From Paenibacillus caui (GTDB lineage Bacteria > Bacillota > Bacilli > Paenibacillales > Paenibacillaceae), in the NCBI RefSeq assembly GCF_019904135.1, contig NZ_JAIOGQ010000003.1, positions 113,594 to 177,593 of the forward strand: DNA of 64,000 bases. Reading direction: 5' to 3'. Below the pieces are notes generated by a model. It was not told the origin of the DNA, did no database searches, and saw only the letters and a program-made list of their open reading frames with translations. The position numbers and the translations under genes are program-made. The first letter of the stretch is position 1. Every line of letters starts with the position of its first letter. Below, piece after piece: positions 45,025-53,838 of the stretch.

Positions 45025-46218
45025 ATGTTTTCGCATCTTGCCGTGGCAGTGTATTTCATATACGTCTGCCTCGGATTGATCTTCATAGGAATTGCGTTCC
45101 TGTTCTATATGAAACTCCGGTACCTGAAGGCGGCGAGGAGAACGGAGCTGTATAAGCACAAGCATCAGGAATATTTCCGCTACCTGCAAGCGAGTATGGG
45201 CGGAAGCTCGCCGCTTCCGCTTCCGCCGGGCAAGCTGACGCGGCTTGAGCGGTCTGTGATTCAGCAGAAGCTGATGGAATGGATCGGACAAATGAAAGGC
45301 GAGTTTCAGACCGGGCTGACGGAGCTTTGCCGGGAGGCAGGCTTTATCCGCCGGGATTTGAAGCTGCTTGACAGCTTGTTGTATGGACGGCGCATCGAAG
45401 CGGCATTCCGCCTTGGAGCCATGCGGGCTGAAGAGGCGGCGCCGAGACTACTTGACATGCTCAAGCAGGAAAAATACAGTCCGCAGTCGATCATCGTTGC
45501 CCGCGCCGCAGCCAAATGCGCGACGGAGGAACGGCAGCTCCGCGAAATATTGGGCTGTCTGCTTGCGAGCGGCAAGCCCATCCACCATATGGCTGCCGAT
45601 ATTGTGCTGGAGACGAAGCTTGACGCCAGCAAAATGCTGATGGGGCTGCTTGACGACGAAAACCCCGACTTTGTCAAAGTGGGACTGGTCGCCATGTGGG
45701 GACAGGCGGTGCCGGAAGCGGTTCCCGCCCTGAACCGGCTGGTCGGCACGGGCCGGCGCGATGTCCGTGCCGAAGCAATCAAGTTGTACCTCAGCTCGGG
45801 CTTCGCGCTGAAGGATGAAACGATTCGGCAGCTGATGTCGGACAAAGATGCCGAGGTGCGGGCCGAGGCGGCAAAATCGCTCGGCAAGCTCCATGCGGCC
45901 GGCAGCATTCCGCTGCTGCAAAGCGCGCTGCGCGACGAGGACTGGCGGGTGCGTACGAGCAGCGCGGAAAGCCTCGCGCAGCTTGGCGAGGCCGGTTTTG
46001 AAGCGCTGTGCGCAGCGGCGCTGCAAGGCTCGGGCGGCGAAAGGGATGCCGCCTTCCAGCAAATCGAGCGGACGATCCGGGAGGGCGCTAACGCGAAAGG
46101 CGTGGAACAGATGGTAGCCTTCAACAAAAAGCGGCTTCTGTACGAGCGGTATTTCGGCGCCCCGGTCATCAAGCCGGTCCGCAAAGCACCCGCAATTGGA
46201 GGAGATTACAGTGCTTAG
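45025..46218 (+). CDS. Membrane protein with HEAT repeats
   Basis: A 397-residue protein. One transmembrane helix near the N-terminus (VYFIYVCLGLIFIGIAFLFY) is followed by a cytosolic region of HEAT repeats, clearest at about 215-375 (DVRAEAIKLYLSS, EVRAEAAKSLGKL, DWRVRTSSAESLAQL). RBS AAAGGAGGA lies 12 nt before the ATG. Its end overlaps the start of the GT2 gene, so it is coupled to the synthase and is likely a scaffold or regulatory subunit of it. HEAT proteins beside GT2 synthases are known from several genomes but their role is not established. Confidence 0.8.
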   Translation: MFSHLAVAVYFIYVCLGLIFIGIAFLFYMKLRYLKAARRTELYKHKHQEYFRYLQASMGGSSPLPLPPGKLTRLERSVIQQKLMEWIGQMKGEFQTGLTELCREAGFIRRDLKLLDSLLYGRRIEAAFRLGAMRAEEAAPRLLDMLKQEKYSPQSIIVARAAAKCATEERQLREILGCLLASGKPIHHMAADIVLETKLDASKMLMGLLDDENPDFVKVGLVAMWGQAVPEAVPALNRLVGTGRRDVRAEAIKLYLSSGFALKDETIRQLMSDKDAEVRAEAAKSLGKLHAAGSIPLLQSALRDEDWRVRTSSAESLAQLGEAGFEALCAAALQGSGGERDAAFQQIERTIREGANAKGVEQMVAFNKKRLLYERYFGAPVIKPVRKAPAIGGDYSA

Positions 46219-47638
46219 AGATATTTTGCTGATATACGGCATGCTCGCCGTTTATTATGTGATGACCGTTAACCTGATTTATTTTTCGATTCTGGCCTGC
46301 TCGTTCCGCAGCATCATGACCGTATTCCGCCGGGCCGCCTTTTCCAAATACAATACGCTGTCAGGCTCGGAGCTTGTTCCCTCCGTTTCACTGCTCGTCC
46401 CGGCCTATAACGAGGAAGTCACCATTATCGAAAACGTGAAGTGTCTGCTTACGCTGAACTATCCGACGTATGAGGTGATCGTCATCAACGACGGCTCGCC
46501 GGACAACACCCTCGGGGTGCTGTGCAAAGAGTTCGAGCTTGAGCCCATGGAGAGTCCGGGGCTTCGGAACGCCATCGATTGTGAGCAGGTAAAGGCGGTT
46601 TACCATAACCCCAAGTATCCGCATCTTTATGTCATTGACAAGCCCAACGGCGGGAAGGCGGATTCGCTGAATGCCGGCATCAATTTGTCGCATTATCCCC
46701 TGATCTCTTCCATTGATGCGGATTCGCTGCTGGAGAAGGATGCGCTGATCCGGATGGCCAGAATGTACATGGAGAATCCCGAGGAAACGGTCGCGATCGG
46801 CGGAGATGTCCGCATTGCCAATGGCTGCGTGATCGAGAACGGCCAGGTCAAAAGCTTCTCGCTGCCGCGCAAAATGTGGCCGATGTTCCAGGCTGTCGAA
46901 TATTTGAAGGCTTTCCTCGGCGGGCGGATCGGCTGGAGCTCTATCAACGGCCTGATTATCGTCTCCGGCGCCTTCGGCATGTTCCGCAAGGATTACGTCA
47001 TCGCCGTGGGGGGCTACCGCGGAGGATATCCCGGCGAGGACATGAACATTATTATCAAGCTGCACCGGTATATGCTGGAGAACAAGCTTCCCTACAAGGT
47101 CGCTTTCTGTCCGGAGGCCGTCTGCTGGACGCAGGCGCCGGACACGTACCATATTTTGTCCAATCAGCGCAAACGCTGGGGACGCGGAAACCTGAAGAAT
47201 ATGCTTGAAAACTATGATATGGCCTTTAACCCGAAATACAAGGTGATGGGGCTGTTGACGATGCCCTACAACATCATTTTTGAAGCGCTCAACCCTTATT
47301 TTAAGCTGACCGGCCTGATCGCTCTCATTGGCTATGCGATGCTGGACATGACCCACTGGAAAATTCTCGCCGTGTTCTGGGCCGTTAATTTTGTCAGCGG
47401 ATATTTGTTCAGCATCGGAGCGTTCGTGCTGGAGGAACTGGCCTTCAAGAGGTTCAACCGCCTTGCGGATTTGTGCAAAATGCTGGGCTTCGCGGCTCTG
47501 AAGTTTTTCGGCTACTCCCAGCTGGGCGCGTTATGGCGCGTTCAGGGGCACATCCAGTACTTGCGCAACAACAACTCCTGGGGAGCGATGACCAGACAGA
47601 GCTGGAAAGAAGAGAGCAAACCGGCCAAGCAGGCTTGA
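46211..47638 (+). CDS. Processive GT2 polysaccharide synthase
   Basis: A membrane glycosyltransferase of 475 aa, related to IcaA/HasA/BcsA. N-terminal membrane helix, GT-A domain with LLVPAYNEE, VINDGSPDNT, the DxD motif D169-A-D171 (SIDADS), the acceptor-site GEDMNI motif, and the processive-synthase motif Q319-R-K-R-W323 (QRKRWGRGN). About three C-terminal membrane helices follow. No PilZ domain. The start is GTG 6 nt after GGAGGAG, and overlaps the HEAT gene. Product unknown; with the UDP-sugar dehydrogenase downstream, a uronic-acid-containing polymer is a reasonable guess. Confidence 0.87.
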   Translation: MLRDILLIYGMLAVYYVMTVNLIYFSILACSFRSIMTVFRRAAFSKYNTLSGSELVPSVSLLVPAYNEEVTIIENVKCLLTLNYPTYEVIVINDGSPDNTLGVLCKEFELEPMESPGLRNAIDCEQVKAVYHNPKYPHLYVIDKPNGGKADSLNAGINLSHYPLISSIDADSLLEKDALIRMARMYMENPEETVAIGGDVRIANGCVIENGQVKSFSLPRKMWPMFQAVEYLKAFLGGRIGWSSINGLIIVSGAFGMFRKDYVIAVGGYRGGYPGEDMNIIIKLHRYMLENKLPYKVAFCPEAVCWTQAPDTYHILSNQRKRWGRGNLKNMLENYDMAFNPKYKVMGLLTMPYNIIFEALNPYFKLTGLIALIGYAMLDMTHWKILAVFWAVNFVSGYLFSIGAFVLEELAFKRFNRLADLCKMLGFAALKFFGYSQLGALWRVQGHIQYLRNNNSWGAMTRQSWKEESKPAKQA

Positions 47639-47687
47639 TTGTAGGCGCCGGGCTGGCTTATTTTGCTAAGAAAGGTGGAAACGAAAA

Positions 47688-48494
47688 ATGCCTCATACCA
47701 TAACAGCAGCCGAGGAACATGAGGATCACTTGCATCATGCCGAGGACAAGCTCAGAAAATCGCCTGGCGCACGCTTCGGCCTGATGTACATCTATGCTGC
47801 GAACGCGCCTTCCTATCTGGAAAGTCAGATCGTGAGCCTGCTCGAAACGAAAGGAGATGCGGATTTTGAAGTGTGGAGAGATTCGGAAACCGGGTGCCTT
47901 GCGGTCATGCTGCCCGGCCTGGCCCTGGATCAGGTTCATTTCAGAGGGCTCCTGCTGAAGCAGCAGCTCCAGGAGCGGATCAGTGATCTTCATCCGCATA
48001 TTACGCTCGCCAGCTTTCCGGAGCAGGGAGAGCCGGATGAGGAGGTATTCAGGCAAATGGCGAACCTCTCAAGGACGAGTCTTTCGGAAGACATTCATAT
48101 TTTTACCAAAGTGGAAACGGAACATTCTGCACCCGGTCGTATCCTTGTGGTGGACAACGATGCCGGCATGCGCGAATTTTTGCAAATCCGGCTCAGGATG
48201 CACGGCTATGAAACCCGTGAAGCCGAAGACGGGCTGGCCGCCCTTGAGCTGATTGAAACCTGGCAGCCGGATCTTGTGCTGACCGAGCTGAATTTGTACG
48301 GAATCGACGGACTGCCTTATATCCATCAAATCCGGCAGCTCAAGGTGAAGGAGCCTCCGAAAATCGTAGTGCTGACCGAGCAGCGGGTCGAACAAACGAT
48401 CAGCAGATGCTTTGAATACGGCGTAAACGACTACATGACGAAGCCTTTTTCTCCGGTGGAGCTGGATGCGCGGATCCGCCGCTGCTTCTATTGA
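47688..48494 (+). CDS. Pseudo-receiver regulator with degenerate GGDEF-like N-terminus
   Basis: A 268-residue protein with no DNA-binding domain. Residues about 150-268 are a response-regulator receiver: RILVVDNDAG, then the expected phosphoacceptor position is E200 (DLVLTELNLYGIDG), T230 and K252 (YMTKPF). Glu instead of Asp should block normal phosphorylation and may mimic the active state; one of the acidic pair is also Asn (N157). Residues about 28-128 resemble a GGDEF fold without its signature: the hairpin reads VWRDSETGCLAVMLP where active enzymes have RxGGDEF, followed by HITLASFPEQG. I infer a constitutive protein-protein or ligand-binding regulator of the synthase. The AAAGGTGG RBS precedes the ATG. 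Confidence 0.72.
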   Translation: MPHTITAAEEHEDHLHHAEDKLRKSPGARFGLMYIYAANAPSYLESQIVSLLETKGDADFEVWRDSETGCLAVMLPGLALDQVHFRGLLLKQQLQERISDLHPHITLASFPEQGEPDEEVFRQMANLSRTSLSEDIHIFTKVETEHSAPGRILVVDNDAGMREFLQIRLRMHGYETREAEDGLAALELIETWQPDLVLTELNLYGIDGLPYIHQIRQLKVKEPPKIVVLTEQRVEQTISRCFEYGVNDYMTKPFSPVELDARIRRCFY

Positions 48495-48541
48495 CCCGTG
48501 AAGCGCATTCGGGTAGACAAATAGACGAACATGGAGGGTGA

Positions 48542-49912
48542 ATGATTGTGAATAAAACGTACCTGAATTTGCTTGAAGCCATTGAAACGAAAAACGCTGT
48601 ACTCGGCGTTGCAGGCCTTGGTTATGTAGGACTGCCGCTTGCGGTCGAAATGGTCAAGCAGGGTTTTAAAGTCGTGGGCATCGATCCCGATCTGGGCAAA
48701 ATAGACAAGCTTTCCCGCAGCGAGTCTTATATTCATGACATATCGGATGAGACGCTTGCCGAGGTGGCCGCTTCAGGCCGCTTTAAGGCTACAGCGGATT
48801 ATAGCGTGCTTGCTGAGCTTGACGCGATCAGCATCTGCGTGCCCACGCCGCTCAGCGAAAATCAGGACCCCGATACCTCCTATATTGTCATGGCCGTCGA
48901 TCAAATCAAAAAATATATGCGCAAAGGGCTGCTGATTACGCTGGAAAGCACGACTTACCCGGGGACCACCGAGGAACTGATTCAGCGGGAACTCGAAAAA
49001 CTGGGATATAAAGCGGGCGAGGATTTCTTCCTCTGCTTCTCCCCGGAGCGCGTGGATCCGTCCAACCCCCGCTTCAATACATTCAATACGCCGAAGGTGA
49101 TCGGCGGGACAACCGAAGCTTGCCTGAATTTGGGGAAAAGCCTGTACAGCAAATACGTGCAAACCGTCGTACCGGTAACCTCGCCGAAAGTGGCGGAAAT
49201 GTCCAAGCTGCTTGAAAATACGTTCCGCAGCGTCAATATCGCCTTTATCAACGAAATGGCGATGATGTGCGACCGGATGGGCATCGATATTTGGGAAGTC
49301 ATTGATGCGGCGAAGACCAAGCCGTTCGGGTTTATGCCGTTTTATCCGGGACCGGGCATCGGGGGGCACTGCATTCCGCTGGACCCGATGTATCTATCCT
49401 GGAAAGCGAAAGGCTTCCGCTTTTACAGCCAGTTCATCGAGCTGGCGCAGTCGACCAACGACAACATGCCTTATTATGTCGTGAACAAGACGTCCAAAAT
49501 TTTGAATGAATACGCCAAATCGATCAAAAAATCGAAAATACTGATTCTGGGCATGGCTTATAAGCCGGATATCAGCGACCTGCGCGAGTCTCCGGGGCTC
49601 GAAGTATATGAATTGTTCAAGGAAAGCGGAGCTTATGTGGACTATTATGACCCGTTTGCTGCAAGCTTCCGTGCCGCGAGCGGAAGTGCCGTTCACAGCA
49701 TCGGCTATGATGCGGAAATACTGCGCGGATATGACTGCATCGTGTTGATTACAAACCATAGCAGCCTTAAGTATGAGGAAATCGCAGGTCTCGGCGTCCC
49801 GATTCTCGATACGCGCAATGCGTTCAGAAATTTTGCCCGGGAGCATATTTACAAGCTCGGGCACTCCGTCCAGCATGTGGATGAACCGGACGCCGCGGCG
49901 CTGATCGTATAA
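48542..49912 (+). CDS. Nucleotide-sugar (UDP-hexose/HexNAc) dehydrogenase
   Basis: An NAD-dependent UDP-sugar 6-dehydrogenase of 456 aa. The Rossmann motif is GVAGLGYVGLPLAVEM; the catalytic Cys is C277 in GPGIGGHCIPLDP; the C-terminal cap (ILGMAYKPDISDLRESP) is present. The sequence is closer to UDP-HexNAc dehydrogenases (WecC/WbpA type) than to UDP-glucose dehydrogenases, judged by the GIGGHCIPLDP motif. It supplies a uronic-acid precursor. A GTG two codons in is better spaced from GGAGGG than the ATG, so either start is possible. Between the regulator and the last gene of the locus. Confidence 0.9.
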   Translation: MIVNKTYLNLLEAIETKNAVLGVAGLGYVGLPLAVEMVKQGFKVVGIDPDLGKIDKLSRSESYIHDISDETLAEVAASGRFKATADYSVLAELDAISICVPTPLSENQDPDTSYIVMAVDQIKKYMRKGLLITLESTTYPGTTEELIQRELEKLGYKAGEDFFLCFSPERVDPSNPRFNTFNTPKVIGGTTEACLNLGKSLYSKYVQTVVPVTSPKVAEMSKLLENTFRSVNIAFINEMAMMCDRMGIDIWEVIDAAKTKPFGFMPFYPGPGIGGHCIPLDPMYLSWKAKGFRFYSQFIELAQSTNDNMPYYVVNKTSKILNEYAKSIKKSKILILGMAYKPDISDLRESPGLEVYELFKESGAYVDYYDPFAASFRAASGSAVHSIGYDAEILRGYDCIVLITNHSSLKYEEIAGLGVPILDTRNAFRNFAREHIYKLGHSVQHVDEPDAAALIV

Positions 49913-49926
49913 AGGCTGGCCTGAAA

Positions 49927-50901
49927 GTGAATGCGCATGGACGGAGGACAGCAGGCTTTTGGCATAGACGCCATTCCCGCCGGTTTTGGCTGCTATGGGG
50001 CTCTTTGTGTCTACTTCTTTTGGCGGGCTTGCTGTTGCTGGCTTTTCTTATACTGGACGTCAGGCAGTCCGCGGTGAAACAAGTGAATGCGACCTGGTTG
50101 TGGAATACGGAGGTCATCACTCGGCAGGGGGACGCCGCTGTGGATTTTATAAGCAAAGAGGGCGTTCAGGTGCTCTTTCTGCAGATTGACCGCACCCTCT
50201 CCGAAGAGGCGTACCGGTCATTCGCAGCGAAAGCTTCGGCTCGCGGCATTCAGGTGCATGCCCTTGCCGGAAGCCCGGAGTGGGCCAGAAGCAGGAACAG
50301 TGATGAGGCCGAAGCATTTGTTGCCTGGGTTCGGGCATATAATGAGAGGGCGAAGCCGGGGGAAAAATTCACAGGCATCCAGTTCGATGTCGAGCCATAC
50401 CTGCTCGAGGATTGGAAGAGCGAGCGGCGGGAAATCGTCCGGGAGTGGGCGGACAATATGCAGGAGTGGGCGGAGAAAGGCCGTGAGGCCGGACTGTCCG
50501 TCGGCGCGGCCGTTCCGTTCTGGCTGAATGACATCAAATTCCACCGGGATCGGCAGAGAGAAGATGAACCTGGGAGCCGGGAAAGCGTGCCTTTTGGACA
50601 GGAGGTCGTCGATATGATGGATTATGTAGCGATCATGGCCTACCGCAATCGGGCGGCCGGCATTTACGACGCCGCAAAGCCGCTTCTGGACGAAGGCGAC
50701 CGGCAGAAGAAAAAGGTATGGATCGGCGTCGAGTTTGCCAAAACCGATGAAGGGCCCAAGGTGTCTTTTCACCGTAAATCCATGAAGACGGTGGACCGGG
50801 AGCTGGCACGTCTCACCCGGCTTGGAGCGGCGCATGAATCCTTTGCCGGAATCGCTGTGCACAGCTATGAAGCCTGGCAGAGAAAAGTGAATAACAGGTG
50901 A
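49927..50901 (+). CDS. Membrane-anchored TIM-barrel protein, GH18-like
   Basis: A 324-residue protein: a basic N-terminus, one transmembrane helix (about 22-45, LLWGSLCLLLLAGLLLLAFL), then an extracytoplasmic alpha/beta barrel. The stretch GIQFDVEPYLL holds D154 and E156 at a position like the DxxDxDxE active-site strand of GH18-type hydrolases, and MDYVAIMAYRN resembles the later GH18 'MxY' strand. No family can be fixed by eye. The GTG start follows the dehydrogenase stop by 14 nt, and a terminator follows, so this is the last gene of the locus; it is a candidate polymer-processing hydrolase. Confidence 0.7.
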   Translation: MNAHGRRTAGFWHRRHSRRFWLLWGSLCLLLLAGLLLLAFLILDVRQSAVKQVNATWLWNTEVITRQGDAAVDFISKEGVQVLFLQIDRTLSEEAYRSFAAKASARGIQVHALAGSPEWARSRNSDEAEAFVAWVRAYNERAKPGEKFTGIQFDVEPYLLEDWKSERREIVREWADNMQEWAEKGREAGLSVGAAVPFWLNDIKFHRDRQREDEPGSRESVPFGQEVVDMMDYVAIMAYRNRAAGIYDAAKPLLDEGDRQKKKVWIGVEFAKTDEGPKVSFHRKSMKTVDRELARLTRLGAAHESFAGIAVHSYEAWQRKVNNR

Positions 50902-50945
50902 TTTGCCAATTCGGCAAAACGAGTCGCCGGAGTAAACAGCAGAAG

Positions 50946-50980
50946 CAGTCGGTCCCCTTTAGGGCCGGCTGTTTATTATA
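50946..50980 (+). terminator. Terminator of the polysaccharide locus
   Basis: CAGTCGGTCCC pairs with GGGCCGGCTG (G-U pairs included), followed by TTTATTATAT. Confidence 0.7.
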
Positions 50981-51081
50981 TAAACAGGCGAAATTTAACT
51001 GATTATGTCATAAAATATAACGCCAATTTTGAAAAATATGAAAATTATAGGCTCATTTTCATTTTTTAGTGCCAATATATG

Positions 51082-51110
51082 TTCCAAGTACGCGTCTTCT
51101 CATGTAATAT
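51082..51110 (+). promoter_or_regulatory. Candidate sigma-A promoter of ald
   Basis: TTCCAA and TAATAT separated by 17 nt, about 75 nt before the ald start. Confidence 0.4.
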
Positions 51111-51186
51111 ATAGGTGAAGCTTAAAAGGGGCGGTCGTCAGCCAGGGCAGCTTCTTACACATTATGATGGAAGGAAGTTTTGTACT

Positions 51187-52317
51187 ATGCGCGTTGGAAT
51201 ACCAAAGGAAATCAAGAACAATGAGAACCGTGTAGCGATTACTCCAGCCGGTGTAGATACGCTTGTTCGCGCCGGCCACGAAGTATGGGTCGAGCAGTCT
51301 GCGGGAGCAGGCAGCGGATTCTCGGACGAAGAGTACAGAAGCAAAGGGGCCTTTGTTGCAGAAACCGCGGCAGAGGTATGGAAGCGGGCAGAAATGATAA
51401 TGAAGGTCAAGGAACCGCTGCCTGAGGAATACGGCTATTTTCGCGAAGGACTGATCCTGTTCACTTACCTTCATCTTGCGCCGGAGCCGGAATTAACGCG
51501 GGCTTTGGTAGAGAGCGGAGTCAATGCGATCGCTTACGAGACGGTGCAGCTGGATGACGGGTCTTTGCCTCTGCTTATGCCGATGAGCGAAGTGGCCGGA
51601 AGAATGGCTGTGCAGATCGGAGCTCAATTTTTGGAAAAGCCTTGCGGCGGAAAAGGAATTCTGCTGGGAGGGGTTCCGGGTGTAGCCCCGGCGGAAGTGG
51701 TGATTGTAGGCGGCGGGGTCGTGGGAACCAATGCCGCCAAAATTGCGGTGGGGATGGGAGCGAGAGTGACGCTGCTTGATCTCAATGCGAACCGTCTTCG
51801 CTATTTGGACGAAATTTTCGCTGGCCGGATTACGACGGTCATGTCGGACTCCTTCCATATCGAGCAGGCCGTAGCAAAAGCGGACCTGGTCATTGGCGCA
51901 GTCCTGATTCCCGGAGCCCGGGCGCCGAAGCTTGTCAAAGAGTACATGGTGCAGCAGATGTGCGAAGGCTCGGTCATTGTTGACGTTGCGATTGACCAGG
52001 GCGGTTCCGTGGAGACGATTGACCGGATTACGACCCACGCCAATCCGACCTATACCAAATACGGCGTGGTGCACTACGCCGTTGCGAATATGCCGGGAGC
52101 GGTAGCCCGGACATCCACCCTGGCCTTGACGAACGCAACCATGCCTTATGCGGTGCAGATTGCCAATCTAGGACTGGTTCTAAGCACAGAACGGAACCGG
52201 GCGCTGGCCAAAGGTGTCAATGTCGCGGGAGGCAAGGTGACAAACGAAGCCGTTGCCATAAGCCTCGGCTATGATTACGTGCCGGGCGGACAGGTGCTTA
52301 GCGCTCTGAGCTGCTGA
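51187..52317 (+). CDS. ald: Alanine dehydrogenase
   Basis: NAD-dependent L-alanine deamination to pyruvate, important for alanine use and sporulation in Bacillus. The N-terminus [20 protein letters not shown], the substrate site [11 protein letters not shown] and the Rossmann motif [16 protein letters not shown] are all typical. 376 aa. The upstream frame has a further Met, but homologues begin MRVGIPKE and GGAAGG lies at a good distance from that ATG. Followed by ldh in its own unit. Confidence 0.95.
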   Translation: MRVGIPKEIKNNENRVAITPAGVDTLVRAGHEVWVEQSAGAGSGFSDEEYRSKGAFVAETAAEVWKRAEMIMKVKEPLPEEYGYFREGLILFTYLHLAPEPELTRALVESGVNAIAYETVQLDDGSLPLLMPMSEVAGRMAVQIGAQFLEKPCGGKGILLGGVPGVAPAEVVIVGGGVVGTNAAKIAVGMGARVTLLDLNANRLRYLDEIFAGRITTVMSDSFHIEQAVAKADLVIGAVLIPGARAPKLVKEYMVQQMCEGSVIVDVAIDQGGSVETIDRITTHANPTYTKYGVVHYAVANMPGAVARTSTLALTNATMPYAVQIANLGLVLSTERNRALAKGVNVAGGKVTNEAVAISLGYDYVPGGQVLSALSC

Positions 52318-52373
52318 TTTTGTCCCGCTCCGGCTTTGTCCCGTATATTTTTCTGTTAAATTGTCATGAATAA

Positions 52374-52416
52374 GGTGTGATGTTTTGTGACACCCCACCG
52401 AGCTTAACGCTATAAT
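52374..52416 (+). promoter_or_regulatory. ldh promoter with upstream inverted repeat
   Basis: GTGACA (-35) and TATAAT (-10) are separated by 18 nt. An inverted repeat GGTGT...ACACC overlaps the -35. It could be an operator; it does not match the Rex or Fnr consensus well. Confidence 0.4.
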
Positions 52417-52469
52417 ATAAGGAGAAAGAAAGAACATGGTGGGCCATGAGAACAACAGGAGGAAGACGG

Positions 52470-53426
52470 ATGGGAAAAAGTACGAGAAGAGTGGCAGTTG
52501 TCGGGGCGGGAATGGTTGGCGCAGGCTGCGCTTACTCTATGATTAACCAGTCGATTTGCGAGGAGATCATGATGATCGACAGAACGTATGACCGTGCGGT
52601 GGCACAGGCATTGGACTTATCCCACTGTATGGAATTTACGTCGACGCGGACAAAGGTTTATGCCGGCCGTATGGAAGACTGCGCCGACATGGATGTCGTT
52701 ATTTTGACGGCTGGAGCCAATCCGAAGTCCGGTCAGTCGCGGCTGGATGTGCTGGAGGATGCCAAGAATATAACGCGTGACCTTGTGAGCCGCATTATGG
52801 CGGGAGGTTTTGACGGTATTTTTGTTGTAGCCGCCAATCCGGTGGATATCGTTACCTATCTGGTCCGGGAAGTGTCGGGATTGCCGCGCTCCAGGGTAAT
52901 CGGAACAGGCACCTCCATTGATTCGTCCAGACTGAAAACGCTGCTGTCGGAAGTTTTTTCGATCGACCCGCGCAGCGTTCAGGGTTATGCGCTGGGAGAG
53001 CATGGGGACTCCCAGTTTGTTGCCTGGTCCCATGTCACGATTGGCGGCAAACCGATCTTGCATATTTTATCCCAGCATAAGGACCGTTTTAAGGCTGTCG
53101 ACCTGGAGATGATTGAGCGCAGAACAAAAGATGCCGGCTGGGAGATCTTTACGCGTAAGGGCAATACGCAGTTCGGCATAGGGAATGCGCTGGCTTATAT
53201 AACAAGATCCGTGCTGAACGACGAGCATAAAATCATTGCCGTTTCAGCCATTTTGGATGGGGAATACGGCCAGCATGATCTTTGCATCGGCGTTCCCGCC
53301 ATCATAGGCAAAGGCGGCATAGAGGAAGTTCTGGAACTCAATCTTTCAAAGGATGAGGAGCGGAAATTCCAGAATTCCTGCACGGTTATCCGCGAAGGCA
53401 TAAACAAGCTGGCGGAGACGGTTTGA
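52470..53426 (+). CDS. ldh: L-lactate dehydrogenase family protein
   Basis: An NAD-dependent 2-hydroxyacid dehydrogenase of 318 aa. Rossmann motif [10 protein letters not shown], mobile-loop R91, substrate-binding D/R in GTSIDSSRL, and catalytic His in LGEHGDSQF are all present. The specificity residue that is Gln in Bacillus LDH (GANQKPGETR) and Arg in malate dehydrogenases is Pro85 here ([10 protein letters not shown]), so substrate preference may differ from pyruvate. I choose the ATG 7-8 nt after AGGAGGAAG; the ATG 24 nt upstream lacks an RBS. Confidence 0.88.
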   Translation: MGKSTRRVAVVGAGMVGAGCAYSMINQSICEEIMMIDRTYDRAVAQALDLSHCMEFTSTRTKVYAGRMEDCADMDVVILTAGANPKSGQSRLDVLEDAKNITRDLVSRIMAGGFDGIFVVAANPVDIVTYLVREVSGLPRSRVIGTGTSIDSSRLKTLLSEVFSIDPRSVQGYALGEHGDSQFVAWSHVTIGGKPILHILSQHKDRFKAVDLEMIERRTKDAGWEIFTRKGNTQFGIGNALAYITRSVLNDEHKIIAVSAILDGEYGQHDLCIGVPAIIGKGGIEEVLELNLSKDEERKFQNSCTVIREGINKLAETV

Positions 53427-53460
53427 AGCTTTACGTTTACGCTACCCATATTCATTACAT

Positions 53461-53495
53461 AGACGGCGGTCCTCCGGGCAGGCCGTCTTTTCTTT
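53461..53495 (+). terminator. Terminator after ldh
   Basis: AGACGGC pairs with GCCGTCT around a 14-nt loop, followed by TTTCTTT. Confidence 0.75.
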
Positions 53496-53574
53496 GTCTT
53501 GTCGTCTTCCAAATAGCTCCAAGCCGTTTAGTCATTATTTATCCTGTGATATAATATGTATAGGAAAAATAGAG

Positions 53575-53838
53575 ACGAAAGCCGCTTGCCGAGCCTTCGT
53601 TTCAAATCAATAAGGAAAGGATCAGGATACCATGTGTTCCCGAAGGACGAAATCCCAAAGGACGATTTGGAAACGTTGTGATCTCTCTTATACTTAGCTC
53701 CCTTTCGTAGGTATGCCGGTTTAGGCAAATTCCCTGCGAAAGAGGCGTGTGATGATGCGAAGGACAAAGTCTCTGAGGACCTTCATCGCAGGGTGTTGCC
53801 GAAAGGTCAACAAAACTGCGATTCGAGGGATTCCGAAT
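53575..53838 (+). ncRNA. Putative structured leader RNA of the YitT gene
   Basis: A stretch without coding signal holds consecutive helices: CTTTCGTAGG (53702-53711) with CCTGCGAAAG (53733-53742), enclosing a GCC/GGC stem; GATG-cg-AAGG (53754-53763) with CCTTCATC (53780-53787); and ATTCG (53821-53825) with CGAAT (53834-53838), which wraps the RBS and the start codon. GCGAAAG/GCGAAGG elements recur. This looks like a cis-regulatory leader, but it matches no riboswitch class I know. Confidence 0.4.

Noticed and set aside
47688..48494. Normal phosphorylatable response regulator
   Set aside because: The expected Asp is Glu (E200) in the given sequence; the codon is GAG, so a single base error to GAT/GAC is possible but not assumed.
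52374..52394. Possible Rex or Fnr operator before ldh
   Set aside because: The dyad GGTGT...ACACC does not fit TTGTGAA-TTCACAA or TGTGA-N6-TCACA; only recorded as an inverted repeat.
53528..53767. 79-codon minus-strand frame and a 21-codon plus-strand frame before the YitT gene
   Set aside because: Neither has a convincing RBS or domain; the DNA shows base pairing typical of structured RNA instead.
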